From: Macrostomum hystrix
Lineage: Eukaryota > Platyhelminthes > Macrostomidae
Assembly (NCBI GenBank): GCA_950097015.1
Contig: CATNEN010000007.1
Coordinates: 6,066,001-6,130,000, forward strand
Direction: 5' to 3'
Length of the DNA: 64,000 bases
How positions within the stretch are numbered: the first letter of the stretch is position 1; the number at the start of each line of letters is the position of its first letter. Under the pieces are notes generated by a model. The model was not told the origin of the DNA. It saw nothing but the letters and a program-made list of their open reading frames with translations, and did not search any database. Positions 53,012 through 63,479 of this stretch are shown piece after piece. The position numbers and the translations under genes were made by a program.

Positions 53012-53497
53012 CTTAATTAAGTAAAAATATGTTTATATGGAATAAATAAGTCCATATTTATTAAACTTTTGCAATAAGTATAATTGTTTAATAAATTTAA
53101 AATGATAGATTTGTGGAGCCATATATAAGGTTTTTACTTTATGTGTTCTGGTTGTTTGGTCAACCAGAATACTTAATTCGATAATTTCTGAAGCTTTTGC
53201 AGTTACTTATTACATTTGCTAGTTTGCTGTATAAATGCAACAATTATAATATATCTTTGTATATGGCCAAGCAAAAATATAATGTTTTAGTTTCTTTAAA
53301 TACTGTTTCTGCTACTTGATATACCATCTTAGAAGACCTGTGCATTAAATTTAATTATTTAAATGTAAGTTTTTATAAGGAAATTTTTGTTTAAAATAAA
53401 CAGTACTTTTAGTTGCTCTTCACACTATTTTTTTGTAAGCAATGTTTTCTAAACTTGAGTCTTTAAACTTCATTGAAGCTGCAGCTGCTCTGGCACA
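53012..53497. other. AT-rich upstream region of NTAN1
   Basis: No gene. An acceptor-like cattgaagctgcag lies about 14 bp before the NTAN1 ATG. Confidence -1.
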
Positions 53498-54866
53498 ATG
53501 GTTGTCTACCTGGATGGCAACACTCATCAGTTGGCACACGACAAACTGTCCAGCCCGCAGGCCGCCATACATGCTGTACTCTCCTGCCAGACTGTGGCCA
53601 ACTCTTCGCATCAGCTTGTCTCCAAGCCTCCCACTGAGCTGGGCCCGGCCGGCCTGCTCTACCTGCATCAGCGCGAGTGCGCCCTAGTGCGCAGCTCCGA
53701 CCCCGCCATCCAGCTCCTGGCATCCGACGATGCCACCACCTGTCACCTGATTGTGGTGCGCAACCCCATCAGCTGCGACACCTTCATGTGCCACTTTGAC
53801 GGCGTCGGCGTCTCCAGTTTGTTGGAAATAATTGATAAGCGTTTCTCTAGCAGCCAATCAGGTGCCAAACTGAACTCTAGCAACTATTTAGATTTGCACC
53901 TGATTGGCGGATTCAATGACTCGCGCGGCGAATCTGCAGCTCTAACGCTGGGCCTGCTGCGCGCCCTCTGCCGATCCCGCCTGCGGCTTCGACTGCGCAC
54001 CGCCTGCCTGTCTCAAGCGAACGGTGCCCGGCGCTCCGACGGACACATCTACCCCATCATCACCGGCCTGGCCGTGTCCTTAGCCGACGGACGCCTGACG
54101 CCTGCTAGCGTGCCGCTCTCGGCCAGAGGACCCTGGCAGGCGTTGCGCGGCCTGCGGTTTCTCAGCGCAGAGGATTGCGTATTCGAGGCGAGGTCCTTTT
54201 GCCGCGTTCTTTACAAATGCGACAAAGTTTGCTTTTTATACACTGACAGTTACACTTCACTAGCTGTCAAGCCTCACTGACAGTTACACTTCACTAGCTG
54301 TCAAGCCTCACTGACAGTTACACTTCACTAGCTGTCAAGCCTCACTGACAGTTACACTTCACTAGCTGTCAAGCCTCACTGACAGTTACACTTCACTAGC
54401 TGTCAAGCCTCACTGACAGTTACACTTCACTAGCTGTCAAGCCTCACTGACAGTTACACTTCACTAGCTGTCAAGCCTCACTGACAGTTACACTTCACTA
54501 GCTGTGATTGGTAATGTGTAGCTGTAAAAAGTCAATTTTACCCTATCATATTCGCTGCATTCTGTGCAGGTGTACGACCCAGACAGACGGTGCCTAGTGC
54601 TGAGACCCTTCAACTACGGCCGAAGCCACATGTTTGATTTTTACCCTGACGAGCCCGACTCCGTCCTGGCCACCCTGTCCACTTCGCCACGTCAGGAGCC
54701 CGCGCACTTTGTACACAACATGCGCAAGTCGCTGCGATTCGGTCGCGCCAATCGGCGCCCCAATCAGCAAGTGTTTCACCTCGGCGACATTGTTGAACGG
54801 CCGCTTCCGGGCGGCGCTTGGCAGCACGAGGCCGGCTCGACCGAGAAAGATTTAAAAGCCGCATGA
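53498..54866 (+). CDS. NTAN1: Protein N-terminal asparagine amidohydrolase (NTAN1)
   Basis: Deamidates N-terminal Asn to Asp, making the protein a substrate of the Arg/N-degron pathway; cytosolic/nuclear. Exons 53498-54178 and 54570-54866 join in phase 0 to give 325 residues (human 310). Landmarks: GPAGLLYLHQRECALV, SDDATTCHLIVVRNP with the nucleophile Cys after TT, CHFDGVGV, DLHLIGGFNDSRGE, YPIITGLAVSL, and in exon 2 VYDPDRRC, STSPRQEPAHFVHNMRKSL. The ATG at 53498 follows an in-frame TGA. The donor chosen (GATTGC|GTATTC) is weak but gives the family's length. A GC-type donor nine bases later (GAG|GCGAGG) is also in frame and would add three residues. THOC7 follows on the same strand without a clear AATAAA between. 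Confidence -1.
54232..54505. repeat. 34-bp minisatellite, 8 copies, NTAN1 intron
   Basis: Perfect or near-perfect copies of a unit containing cactgacagttacacttcac and tagctgtcaag, starting about 55 bp after the donor. The high identity suggests a recent expansion. Confidence -1.
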
Positions 54867-55059
54867 AATGAAAAACTTGTTACTGACTATATAGTATGAG
54901 TTATCAGATATTTCTTTTTTCGTGATACATTTATTTGTCTAGCAGCTGGTCTTTCAGCATCTTTTTAAATGAAATATACAAAACCAAAATGCTTTATTGC
55001 AGTATTTAGTTCTGAAAAAAACTTCACCAACTGTCAAAGATAGGCACGCCATCCTCTCA

Positions 55060-55285
55060 ATTCGCTGATTAGCTCACCGCCCTTCCAGTCCTCCGATTGG
55101 CTCACAGCCCTTCCAGTCCTCTGATTGGCTCACCGCCCTCCCCGTCCTCTGATTGTCTCACCGCCATCCCCGTCCTCTGATTGGCTCATCGTCCTCCCAG
55201 TCCTCTGATTGGCTCATCGTCCTCCCAGTCCTCTGATTGGCTCACCGCCCTCCCAGTTCTCTGATTGGCTCATCGTCCTTTCAGA
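55060..55285. promoter_or_regulatory. 28-bp tandem array of CCAAT boxes upstream of THOC7
   Basis: Seven or eight units of the form cctcccagtcctctgattgg plus ctcaccgc. Most carry ATTGG (inverted CCAAT), one is mutated to attgt and the last to attcg. The array ends about 90 bp before the THOC7 ATG, where a promoter would lie. NF-Y binding is an inference. Confidence -1.
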
Positions 55286-55376
55286 ACTCTAATTCGTCTG
55301 CAAATTCACTCAGTACCTATTGCACTCCAGCTAGTTTTCTCATTAGACAGATCACTTACTGAATAGGTTGGTTGTC

Positions 55377-56483
55377 ATGGCAATATACTTCCAGGCTGTA
55401 ACAGAAGAGGAGGTGATCAAGCGGCGCCTGCTAGTTGAAGGCGACTCCGGGCGCGAGGACAAGAAGCTGCAGTACGCCACCAGGCAGCTGGCAGCCTGGA
55501 TCGAGGCTGAACCTTCGCCGGCCAAGGACGGCCAGACTTTGCAGCAGCTGCTGGTGCACGTAGCCCAGCTGGAGGCGGCGATGGGTCGGGCGGCCAGAGC
55601 CGAGGAGGTCAACCGGATCGAGCAGCAGCACTATCAAGCCCTGGGCGAGCAGGTGGCCGATGAGATCAAGGCGGCTGAGAATCGCATCGTACAGTTGCAG
55701 GTTTGTTAGAAGTGGGCGATTCGATTCTAGGTTCTGTGTTCTTGCTTCGATACTGCTTCTTACTGCTTGACTGTGTTCTTGTCTTGCTTGCTTGATACTG
55801 CCCTTGCTGCGATTCTAGGGACTGCCCTTGCTGCGATTCTAGGGACTGCCCTTGCTGCGATTCTAGAGACTGCCCTTGCTGCGATTCTAGGGACTGCCCT
55901 TGCTGCGATTCTAGGGACTGCCCTTGCTGCGATTCTAGATACAGTCCTTGCTGCGATTCTAAATACTTTTTTCCTCCTTGCTTCGATTCTAGCTACGACT
56001 GCTGCTGCTGCTTCTCTACCTTTAGCTTCTGCTTTGAAAACTAATATTTTCTCAGTACCTGACATTATTTTCTGCAATACGCTAATCTCACCACATCTCC
56101 TTTCATCTCCACAGTCCGAGCTGCAGGTCGCCATGGAGCGCCGTCGCAATCGTCAGGAATACGACACCTTGGCCGGGGTGATTGTCGGGCACGCCGACCG
56201 AGCCTCCAGCGAGGCCCGCCTAGCCGAGACCGGCGCCAGGCTCGCCAGCCTGCGCCAGACGGACCGGCGCCTAGGCGCTAGACTCGAATCCCGGCGCCGC
56301 CAGTGCCGACTATTGGCCGCTGCGTTGCGCGACTTCGCCCTAACCGAGGAGGTGGCCACCTCGCTGGAAGGCGAAGACGACCTCGGCGAAGCGGTGGACG
56401 ATGCCGATTTGGGCGCCGCCGAGGGTGAAGCTGCGGACAGCGGTGGAGACGCTGTCATGGCAGAGGTTGCCTCGACTAGCTGA
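55377..56483 (+). CDS. THOC7: THO complex subunit 7 (THOC7)
   Basis: Coiled-coil subunit of the THO/TREX complex that couples transcription to mRNA export in the nucleus. Exons 55377-55700 and 56115-56483, phase 0, give 230 residues from the cis ATG (human 204). Family N-terminus AVTEEEVIKRRLLVEGDSG matches human AVTDDEVIRKRLLIDGDG. NRQEYDTLAGVIVGHADR in exon 2 matches the conserved NRQEYDALAKVIQHHPDR. The acidic tail is lineage-variable. Start: conservation begins exactly after an acceptor-like atatacttccag at 55394, and the human protein starts only two residues earlier. A spliced leader ending in AUG would give MAVTEEEV, whereas the cis ATG gives an extra MAIYFQ. Either is in frame. Confidence -1.
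55790..55965. repeat. 24-bp minisatellite, ~7 copies, THOC7 intron
   Basis: The unit contains cttgctgcgattctagggac plus tgcc. It shares cgattctag with the 18-bp arrays at 20.9 and 22 kb. The lead-in (gcttcgatac, gcttcgattctag) at 55723-56000 is even closer to them. Confidence -1.
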
Positions 56484-56751
56484 CAGACTTTTAATTCTGT
56501 TGTTGTATTAAAATCATTCTACTCATTAGTAGTGAAGTGCAGCAATGAAGAATAACGACTGAAATCGTGTGTTTTTTGTGTCACTCATCTGCTTGTAACT
56601 GCTTTGATTTTTTTTCTGCTAACTGCACATGTGAGATAAAAGTACTTGTGTCAGCATTCAAGAAGCCCTGTTAGGCAGTGCGAGCTGGTTGCATTTTAAT
56701 TCTACTCCTGTGCGGTTTACTGTTATCCCAACTTAGTATCTGCTGATTGTG

Positions 56752-56757
56752 AATAAA
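56752..56757 (+). terminator. THOC7 poly(A) signal AATAAA
   Basis: Canonical hexamer 269 bp after the stop. An ATTAAA variant lies about 25 bp after the stop. Confidence -1.
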
Positions 56758-56914
56758 CAATAACAGTGCTGTTCTGTTGGGACTGCTCAATGACCATACT
56801 TTTGGCCTCTTTATTTCACATGCTCAAATATTGTACATTCTTATAGTCATTTTAGAGTCATTTTCCCAGATACTTGATTACCTGTTTGTGTTCAGTTCAC
56901 CTGTCAGAAACATG

Positions 56915-57005
56915 GGTACCAGAATCAGCTGGAGTAGTCAATTTTGATGTGTGTGGCAAACTGTGTGCCAGTCCATGGACTGAACGATTGTACACATCTT
57001 TGGGA
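56915..57005 (+). mobile_element. SINE family 2, 3' fragment
   Basis: Contains gtgccagtccatggactgaa and gattgtacacatc, the family 2 3' end. No tRNA-like head remains. Confidence -1.
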
Positions 57006-57029
57006 GAGCCGCTCAATAGCTGCGATTGT

Positions 57030-57495
57030 GCCAGTCTATCTCAGCCTATCTCACAGGGAATCTCACCCTATCTCACAGGGAATCTCACCCTATGTCACAG
57101 GGAATCTGACCCTTTCTCACAGGGAATCTCACCCTATCTCACAGGGAATCTCACCCTGTGTAATATAGATTCACAGGGAATCTCACCCTTTGTAATATAG
57201 GCTCACTGGGAATCTTACCCTCAATATAGACACACAGCGAATCTCACCCTTTGTAATATAGGCTCACTGGGAATCTTACCCTCAATATAGACACACAGGG
57301 AATCTCACCCTGTGTAATATATATTCACAGGGAATCTCACCCTTTGTAATATAGACTCACTGGGAATCTCACACTCAGTAATATAGGCTCACTGGGAATC
57401 TTACCCTCAATATAGACACACAGGGAATCTCACCCTCAGTAATATAGACTCACAGGGAATCTCACCCTTAGTAATATAGACCCACTGGGAATCTC
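57030..57495. repeat. 22-30-bp minisatellite running into the ASK exon 1 acceptor
   Basis: Units cacagggaatctcaccctat, later with gtaatatagact added. The last unit (actgggaatctc) merges into the true acceptor cttgtcaaatttcag at 57509. Many units contain a ctatctcacag-type acceptor mimic. Confidence -1.
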
Positions 57496-57509
57496 TTGTC
57501 AAATTTCAG

Positions 57510-60500
57510 GCCTCGAGCTTGCACAGTCAGCAGGCCGCCTCCAGCGCCGGCGCCGCCGCGGTCGCCGCAGCCGCAGCAGCTTCAGCGCCCGGTTCAAATG
57601 CCACCCGACTGCGCGTCGTTTGTGTCGTCGACCAGGCTACGCCCCAAGCAACCGGCGCCACGGCGGCGCCGCGACAGAAGGCCTTTGCGGATGTTGAGCG
57701 CGCCTGCAAGAGGTGAGCACACTTTGAGAAGGATCTAGTACCTGATATTAGCGGGTTTAACTTAATTCTTGCTTTTAAAGTGGGTCGTATTCTCGTGCTG
57801 CAGATATTTAGGTTGCTAAATTCTAAATATGCAAATATGTAATAGGAACTGAATATCAATGGAATTTAATAACTTACTTTAATTTGTTCTGTTTGAAGCA
57901 TTTGTCCAGCCAGGATTGCGCACTCATCTTCATGCAAATTTTACTAGTATACGTTGTAAGTCGTTATTATTAGGCGTATTGCAGATAATTAAGCATTAAT
58001 TTAAATTCCTTGACAAATAATATAAAAGGTAGGGTACAATAATTATATTCATGTTGTTCGAGTGTCTGTTTTAGAATTCCCAATAGGCTGTTACTAGTAT
58101 TTTGCTAAAAGTGCATTTTGTTTTGCACTATTCGCGCATTTAGTTTGTCTGCTTTAAACAGCTTTCTATCCCAGTTGCTTTCGGAAAATTTATTGTATTA
58201 TTTAATGACTGGTACCAAACATCAAAGAATCTACGAGTAAATAGCCTCTGAAAAACTGACACATTTAAGCATTCCCCTTAATACATACAGGTGTAGACAC
58301 CCTCTAACAAACCCACAGGTGTACACACCCTCTAACAAACCCACAGGTGTACACACCCTCTAACAAACCCACAGGTGTACACACCCTCTAACAAACCCAC
58401 AGGTGTACACACCCTCTAACAAACCCACAGGTGTAAACACCCTCTAACAAACCCACAGGTGTACACACCCTCTAACAAACCCACAGGTGTAAACACCCTC
58501 TAACAAACCCACAGGTGTAAACACCCTCTAACAAACCCACAGGTGTAAACACCCTCTAACAAACCCACAGGTGTAAACACCCTCTAACAAACCCACAGGT
58601 GTACACACCCTCTAACAAACCCACAGGTGTACACACCCTCTAACAAACCCACAGGTGTACACACCCTCTAACAAACCCACAGGTGTAAACACCCTCTAAC
58701 AAACCCACAGGTGTAAACACCCTCTAACAAACCCACAGGTGTAAACACCCTCTAACAAACCCACAGGTGTACACACCCTCTAACAAACCCACAGGTGTAA
58801 ACACCCTCTAACAAACCCACAGGTGTAAACACCCTCTAACAAACCCACAGGTGTACACACCCTCTAACAAACCCACAGGTGTACACACCCTCTAACAAAC
58901 CCACAGGTGTACACACCCTCTAACAAACCCACAGGTGTAAACACCCTCTAACAAACCCACAGGTGTACACACCCTCTAACAAACCCACAGGTGTAAACAC
59001 CCTCTAACAAACCCACAGGTGTAAACACCCTCTAACAAACCCACAGGTGTACACACCCTCTAACAAACCCACAGGTGTACACACCCTCTAACAAACCCAC
59101 AGGTGTACACACCCTCTAACAAACCCACAGGTGTACACACCCTCTAACAAACACACAGGTGTAAACACCCTCTAACAAACCCACAGGTGTAAACACCCTC
59201 TAACAAACCCACAGGTGTAAACACCCTCTAACAAACCCACAGGTGTAAACACCCTCTAACAAACCCACAGGTGTACACACCCTCTAACAAACCCACAGGT
59301 GTACACACCCTCTAACAAACCCACAGGTGTAAACACCCTCTAACAAACCCACAGGTGTAAACACCCTCTAACAAACCCACAGGTGTAAACACCCTCTAAC
59401 AAACCCACAGGTGTAAACAGTCTCTTAGAAAGCCAAATATCAAAGAAATGTTTTTCAGCATTATATTTTTTAAAGGCCTTTCTAATTCTTAAAAAATAGA
59501 GTATTGTTTAGCCCTTGCTTTCAATTTTCGTAGATTTTTAATCAACAAATTATTTTCTTTTTAAGTTAGTTTGAGAATGACATAATAAATGCAGTATTGA
59601 ATGCAGCACTCCGTACTCTATAGCAACAAGTCATTCCATGGCATTCAATTTCGCAGTGTTGGCCTAACCTGCATCAGCTTTGCTCACATTATCAACGATG
59701 TTGATAGCGCGGCTGAGCTGTTCTACAGCGCGCACGCTGTTATCGTCATGCTGTCGGATCTGGTAAAAATTCCCTCCGTGTTTGTTGGAGATGCCGATTG
59801 AGAAATTGCTACTGCCATTGACGCTGGCTAGGTTCATTGGAACCTGATTCTGGGTTTGCTTTGATTTCCTAGACAAGGCATTTTGAAGCGTGTCTTTCAT
59901 GGTGGGTTTCGGGTTTTTGGAGTTTAGGTGTGAGACTTTGAGGATTTACTGTTTAGTAGGGGTGAAATTTTAAGCCTTCTTTTTCAGGATGAGATTTTGA
60001 GATTATGAGCTGTACTCTGTGGAGGTTTTAGGGAGTTTTTTCTTAGGAGGGGTGAGATTTTGAGCCGTTTTTAGGGGTGAGATTTTAAGCCGTTTTTAGG
60101 GGTCAGTTACCCAGCAGTTTTTAGGGATGAGATTCCCAGCCATTTTTAGGGGTGAGATTCCCAGCAGTTTTTAGGGGTGAGATTTCCAGCAGTTTTTAGG
60201 GGTGAGATTCCCAGCAGTTTTTAGGGGTGAGATTTCCAGCAGTTTTTAGGGGTGAGATTCCCAGCAGTTTTTAGGGGTGAGATTCCCAGCAGTTTTTGGG
60301 GGTGAGATTCCCAGCCGTTTTCAGGGGTGAGATTTTGAGCCGATTTCTAGGGGTGATTTTGAGCCGATTTCTAGGGGTGAGATTTTGAGCCGTTTTTAGG
60401 GGTGAGATTTTGAGCCGTTTTTAGGGGTAAGATTCCCAGCCGTTTTTTGGGGTGAGATTCCCAGCCGTTTTTGGGGGTGAGATTCCCAGCCGTTTTTGGG

Positions 60501-63365
60501 GGTGAGATTCCCAGCCGTTTTTGGGGGTGAGATTCCCAGCCGTTTTGTTGGGGTGAGATTTTGATCAATTCTCTCTGTGGGTGTGATTTTAAAGTTTCTT
60601 TGCTTAGGAGAGATGAAATTTAGTTTAATCTTAAAAGACTTGGATGAGGAATCTTAGTCTAACTTTTGGGACTTGAAAACAGCAGATGTAAGACTTGTGT
60701 TCATGGTTGACATTTTTTACTGGTCAATAAATTTCAGACAGGTAATCTATTAAAAACGTGTTTTTCTTTATCGGATAAATTTTTTGCAATCTCACTGATT
60801 CTGCCTGCTAGATTTAAGTCTGAAACAGCGCTTTGCCGGCATGTGTAAATATTTTTAAGTCTCTTTGACCCCCTTTTACCGCGCCCTGTTGTTGTTCTCT
60901 ATATTTTTATTAGTCGTTGATTATTTTTTCAGCTTTTTTTTTGTTTTATTTTACCACAGAAAGTGTTTTGCGTTTTTCGATTTAGTCAGTAAAATACTAG
61001 CATTTTTTAAATCCTTTCTATATGGCTTTTGCAGTAGTAATGAATATTTGTGCAAGTCCTGGCTGGACAGGCATGCGTGAATGCACCGCTTGCAGTATTC
61101 AAAATAAGCGCATTTAGCGGGCTTGGAAAAATGATCCACCCCTGGGGAAAAGACGACAGCTGGCTGTATTGACAGGAAAGGAATAAGAGAGAAGAGAGAT
61201 GAGATACGGTAGAGATGAGACAGGAGAGAGTTGAGATACGATAGAGATGAGACAGGAGAGAGTTGAGATACGGTAGAGATTAGACAGGAGAGAGTTGAGA
61301 TACGGTAGAGATTAGACAGGAGAGAGTTGAGATACGGTAGAGATGAGACAGGAGAGATTTGAGATACGGTAGAGATGAGACAGGAGAGAGTTGAGATACG
61401 ATAGAGATGAGACAGGAGAGAGTTGAGATACGATAGAAATGAGACAGGATTGAGTTGAGATACGGTAGAGATGAGACAGGAGAGAGTTGAGATACGGTAG
61501 AGATGAGACAGGAGAGAGTTGAGATACGATAGAGATGAGACAGGAGAGAGTTGAGATACGATAGAAATGAGACAGGATTGAGTTGAGATACGGTAGAGAT
61601 GAGACAGGAGAGAGTTGAGATACGATAGAGATGAGACAGGAGAGAGTTGAGATACGATAGAGATGAGACAGGAGAGAGTTGAGATACGATAGAGATGAGA
61701 CAGGAGAGAGTTGAGATACGATAGAAATAAGACAGGATTGAGTTGAGATACGATAGAAATGAGACAGGAGAGAGTTGAGATACGATAGAGATGAGACAGG
61801 AGAGAGTTGAAATACGATAGAGATGAGACAGGAGAGAGTTGAGATACGATAGAAATGAGACAGGATTGAGTTGAGATACGGTAGAGATGAGACAGGAGAG
61901 AGTTGAGATACGGTAGAGATGAGACAGGAGAGAGTTGAGATACGATAGAGATGAGACAGGAGAGAGTTGAGATACGATAGAAATGAGACAGGAGAGAGTT
62001 GAGATACGGTAGAGATGAGACAGGAGAGAGTTGAGATACGGTAGAGATGAGACAGGAGAGATTTGAGATACGGTAGAGATGAGACAGGAGAGAGTTGAGA
62101 TACGATAGAGATGAGACAGGAGAGAGTTGAGATACGATAGAAATGAGACAGGATTGAGTTGAGATACGGTAGAGATGAGACAGGAGAGAGTTGAGATACG
62201 GTAGAGATGAGACAGGAGAGAGTTGAGATACGATAGAGATGAGACAGGAGAGAGTTGAGATACGATAGAAATGAGACAGGATTGAGTTGAGATACGGTAG
62301 AGATGAGACAGGAGAGAGTTGAGATACGATAGAGATGAGACAGGAGAGAGTTGAGATACGATAGAGATGAGACAGGAGAGAGTTGAGATACGATAGAGAT
62401 GAGACAGGAGAGAGTTGAGATACGATAGAAATAAGACAGGATTGAGTTGAGATACGATAGAAATGAGACAGGAGAGAGTTGAGATACGGTAGAGATGAGA
62501 CAGGAGAGAGTTGAAATACGATAGAGATGAGACAGGAGAGAGTTGAGATACGATAGAAATGAGACAGGATTGAGTTGAGATACGGTAGAGATGAGACAGG
62601 AGAGAGTTGAGATACGGTAGAGATGAGACAGGAGAGAGTTGAGATACGATAGAGATGAGACAGGAGAGAGTTGAGATACGATAGAAATGAGACAGGAGAG
62701 AGTTGAGATACGGTAGAGATGAGACAGGAGAGAGTTGAGATACGATAGAGATGAGACAGGAGAGAGTTGAGATACGATAGAGATGAGACAGGATTGAGTT
62801 GAGATACGGTAGAGAAGAGACAGGAGAGAGTTGAGATACGGTAGAGATGAGACAGGAGAGAGTTGAGATACGATAGAGATGAGACAGGAGAGAGTTGAGA
62901 TACGGTAGAGATGAGACAGGAGAGAGTTGAGATACGGTAGAGATGAGACAGGAGAGAGTTGAGATACGGTAGAGATGAGACAGGAGAGAGTTGAGATACG
63001 GTAGAGAGTTATTGGAGTTAGTCAATCCACGCCAGAGAATAACCAGTGCCCTTGTTTATTAACTAAATAATATATCGTTTCTATCCTAAAACTCACTAAA
63101 AATTAACTATGAGTGCTACTCGGTTTTCAGTAGCTAGTCTCGGATACGGCAACCAAATATTGATCATATGGTCCTAATTTGTATATATTTAGTACCTTGA
63201 TGAAAATTTCAGGTTTGATTTCAATTGATTGATGTTTTAAAAAACTAACACAGGCTAGATGTTGAGCTGCACAAGGTGCTATTTACTCACCTGGACTATG
63301 GCACAACGACTGCTTTGCACGAGTTTTACAACTCCGAAGTGGCCATCACGGAGATGTCCGCCAAG
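57510..63365 (+). CDS. MAP3K5/15-like: ASK1-like MAP3K (MAP3K5/6/15 family), 5' part, continues past the window
   Basis: Stress-activated MAP kinase kinase kinase acting upstream of JNK and p38; only the N-terminal thioredoxin-binding region is here. Exons: 57510-57712, then either 59657-59762 or 63254-63365. Exon 1 encodes an Ala/Ser/Gln-rich start, then TRLRVVCVVDQATPQAT and RQKAFADVERACKR, parallel to human ASK1 TTVAYVINEASQGQ and SLREACETVG. The exon at 63254 encodes VLFTHLDYGTTTALHEFYNS and VAITEMSAK, matching LDFGETTVLDRFYNAD and AVVEMSDA. The kinase domain must lie downstream. Exon 1 has no in-frame ATG, and an in-frame TAG stands upstream at 57477, so the start codon comes from another exon or a spliced leader. 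The short distance from THOC7 leaves little room for a long cis 5' exon. Family assignment is good; which ASK paralogue is not resolved. Confidence -1.
58285..59420. repeat. 28-bp minisatellite, ~40 copies, ASK intron
   Basis: The unit contains ctctaacaaacccacaggtg plus tacacacc. Copies differ almost only by gtacac versus gtaaac. Each has a branch-like CTAAC, then CCCACAG|GTGTA. It ends 237 bp before the alternative exon at 59657. Confidence -1.
59657..59762 (+). CDS. MAP3K5/15-like: ASK-like alternative exon A
   Basis: Acceptor ttcaatttcgcag, donor CTG|GTAAAA; enters in phase 2 and leaves in phase 0, as does the exon at 63254. With the preceding AG it encodes SVGLTCISFAHIIN, then DVDSAAELFYSAHAVIVMLS and DL. 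It aligns with the same ASK1 segment (TVGATLETLHFGKLD through AVVEMSDA) as the exon at 63254, sharing the FY and SD-type positions. Using both exons would break the frame, so they appear to be mutually exclusive. Exon A is six bases shorter and lacks the acidic/aromatic LDYG turn. Confidence -1.
59985..60560. repeat. 24-26-bp minisatellite, ~22 copies, ASK intron
   Basis: The unit is near ggggtgagattcccagcagt plus tttta. Most copies contain GG|GTGAGA, a strong donor-like sequence, and CCCAGCAG, an acceptor-like one. It starts 220 bp after exon A. Confidence -1.
60561..61189. other. ASK intron segment without array
   Basis: AT-rich. A hydrophobic 71-codon open frame at 60865-61080 has no splice context. 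Nothing supported. Confidence -1.
61190..63012. repeat. 32-bp minisatellite, ~57 copies, with 704-bp higher-order repeat
   Basis: The unit contains gagatacggtagagatgaga and caggagagagtt. Marker variants (ggattgag at 61447, 61575, 61735, 61863; ataagacagg; gagagatttgag; ttgaaatacg) all recur exactly 704 bp later, i.e. 22 units. It ends 241 bp before exon 63254. The 581-codon minus-strand open frame is an artefact. Confidence -1.
63254..63365 (+). CDS. MAP3K5/15-like: ASK-like alternative exon B
   Basis: Acceptor aaaactaacacag (branch-like CTAAC right at the acceptor), donor AAG|GTTTGT; phase 2 in, phase 0 out. Encodes R-LDVELHK, VLFTHLDYGTTTALHEFYNS and EVAITEMSAK. It is the closer match to vertebrate ASK1 and so probably the ancestral exon; exon A at 59657 would be the diverged duplicate. 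Confidence -1.
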
Positions 63366-63479
63366 GTTTGTCATCCTTGTTGTCTCCCAGAGTTTGTACG
63401 GCCGGCTGTTCTGCTAATTAACTAATTGTTTTATTTCTTTAAACTAATCTTTTTGAGGTGCTTTTTTCGTTTCTTTTCA

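Larger units (their letters stand above)
56484..57029. other. THOC7 3' region and spacer
   Basis: Holds the THOC7 poly(A) signals and a SINE family 2 fragment at 56915-57005. Nothing else seen. Confidence -1.

Noticed and set aside
57897-57960. Possible third alternative ASK exon (cagccaggattgcgcactca region before gtaagt)
   Set aside because: Only about 48 bp and no resemblance to the ASK segment encoded by the other two exons.
58285-59420. CRISPR-like regular array
   Set aside because: Units are contiguous with no unique spacers, in a eukaryotic intron; it is a minisatellite.
61280-63025. 581-codon minus-strand open frame
   Set aside because: Pure translation of the 32-bp array; 32-residue period equals three units, no start/splice context.
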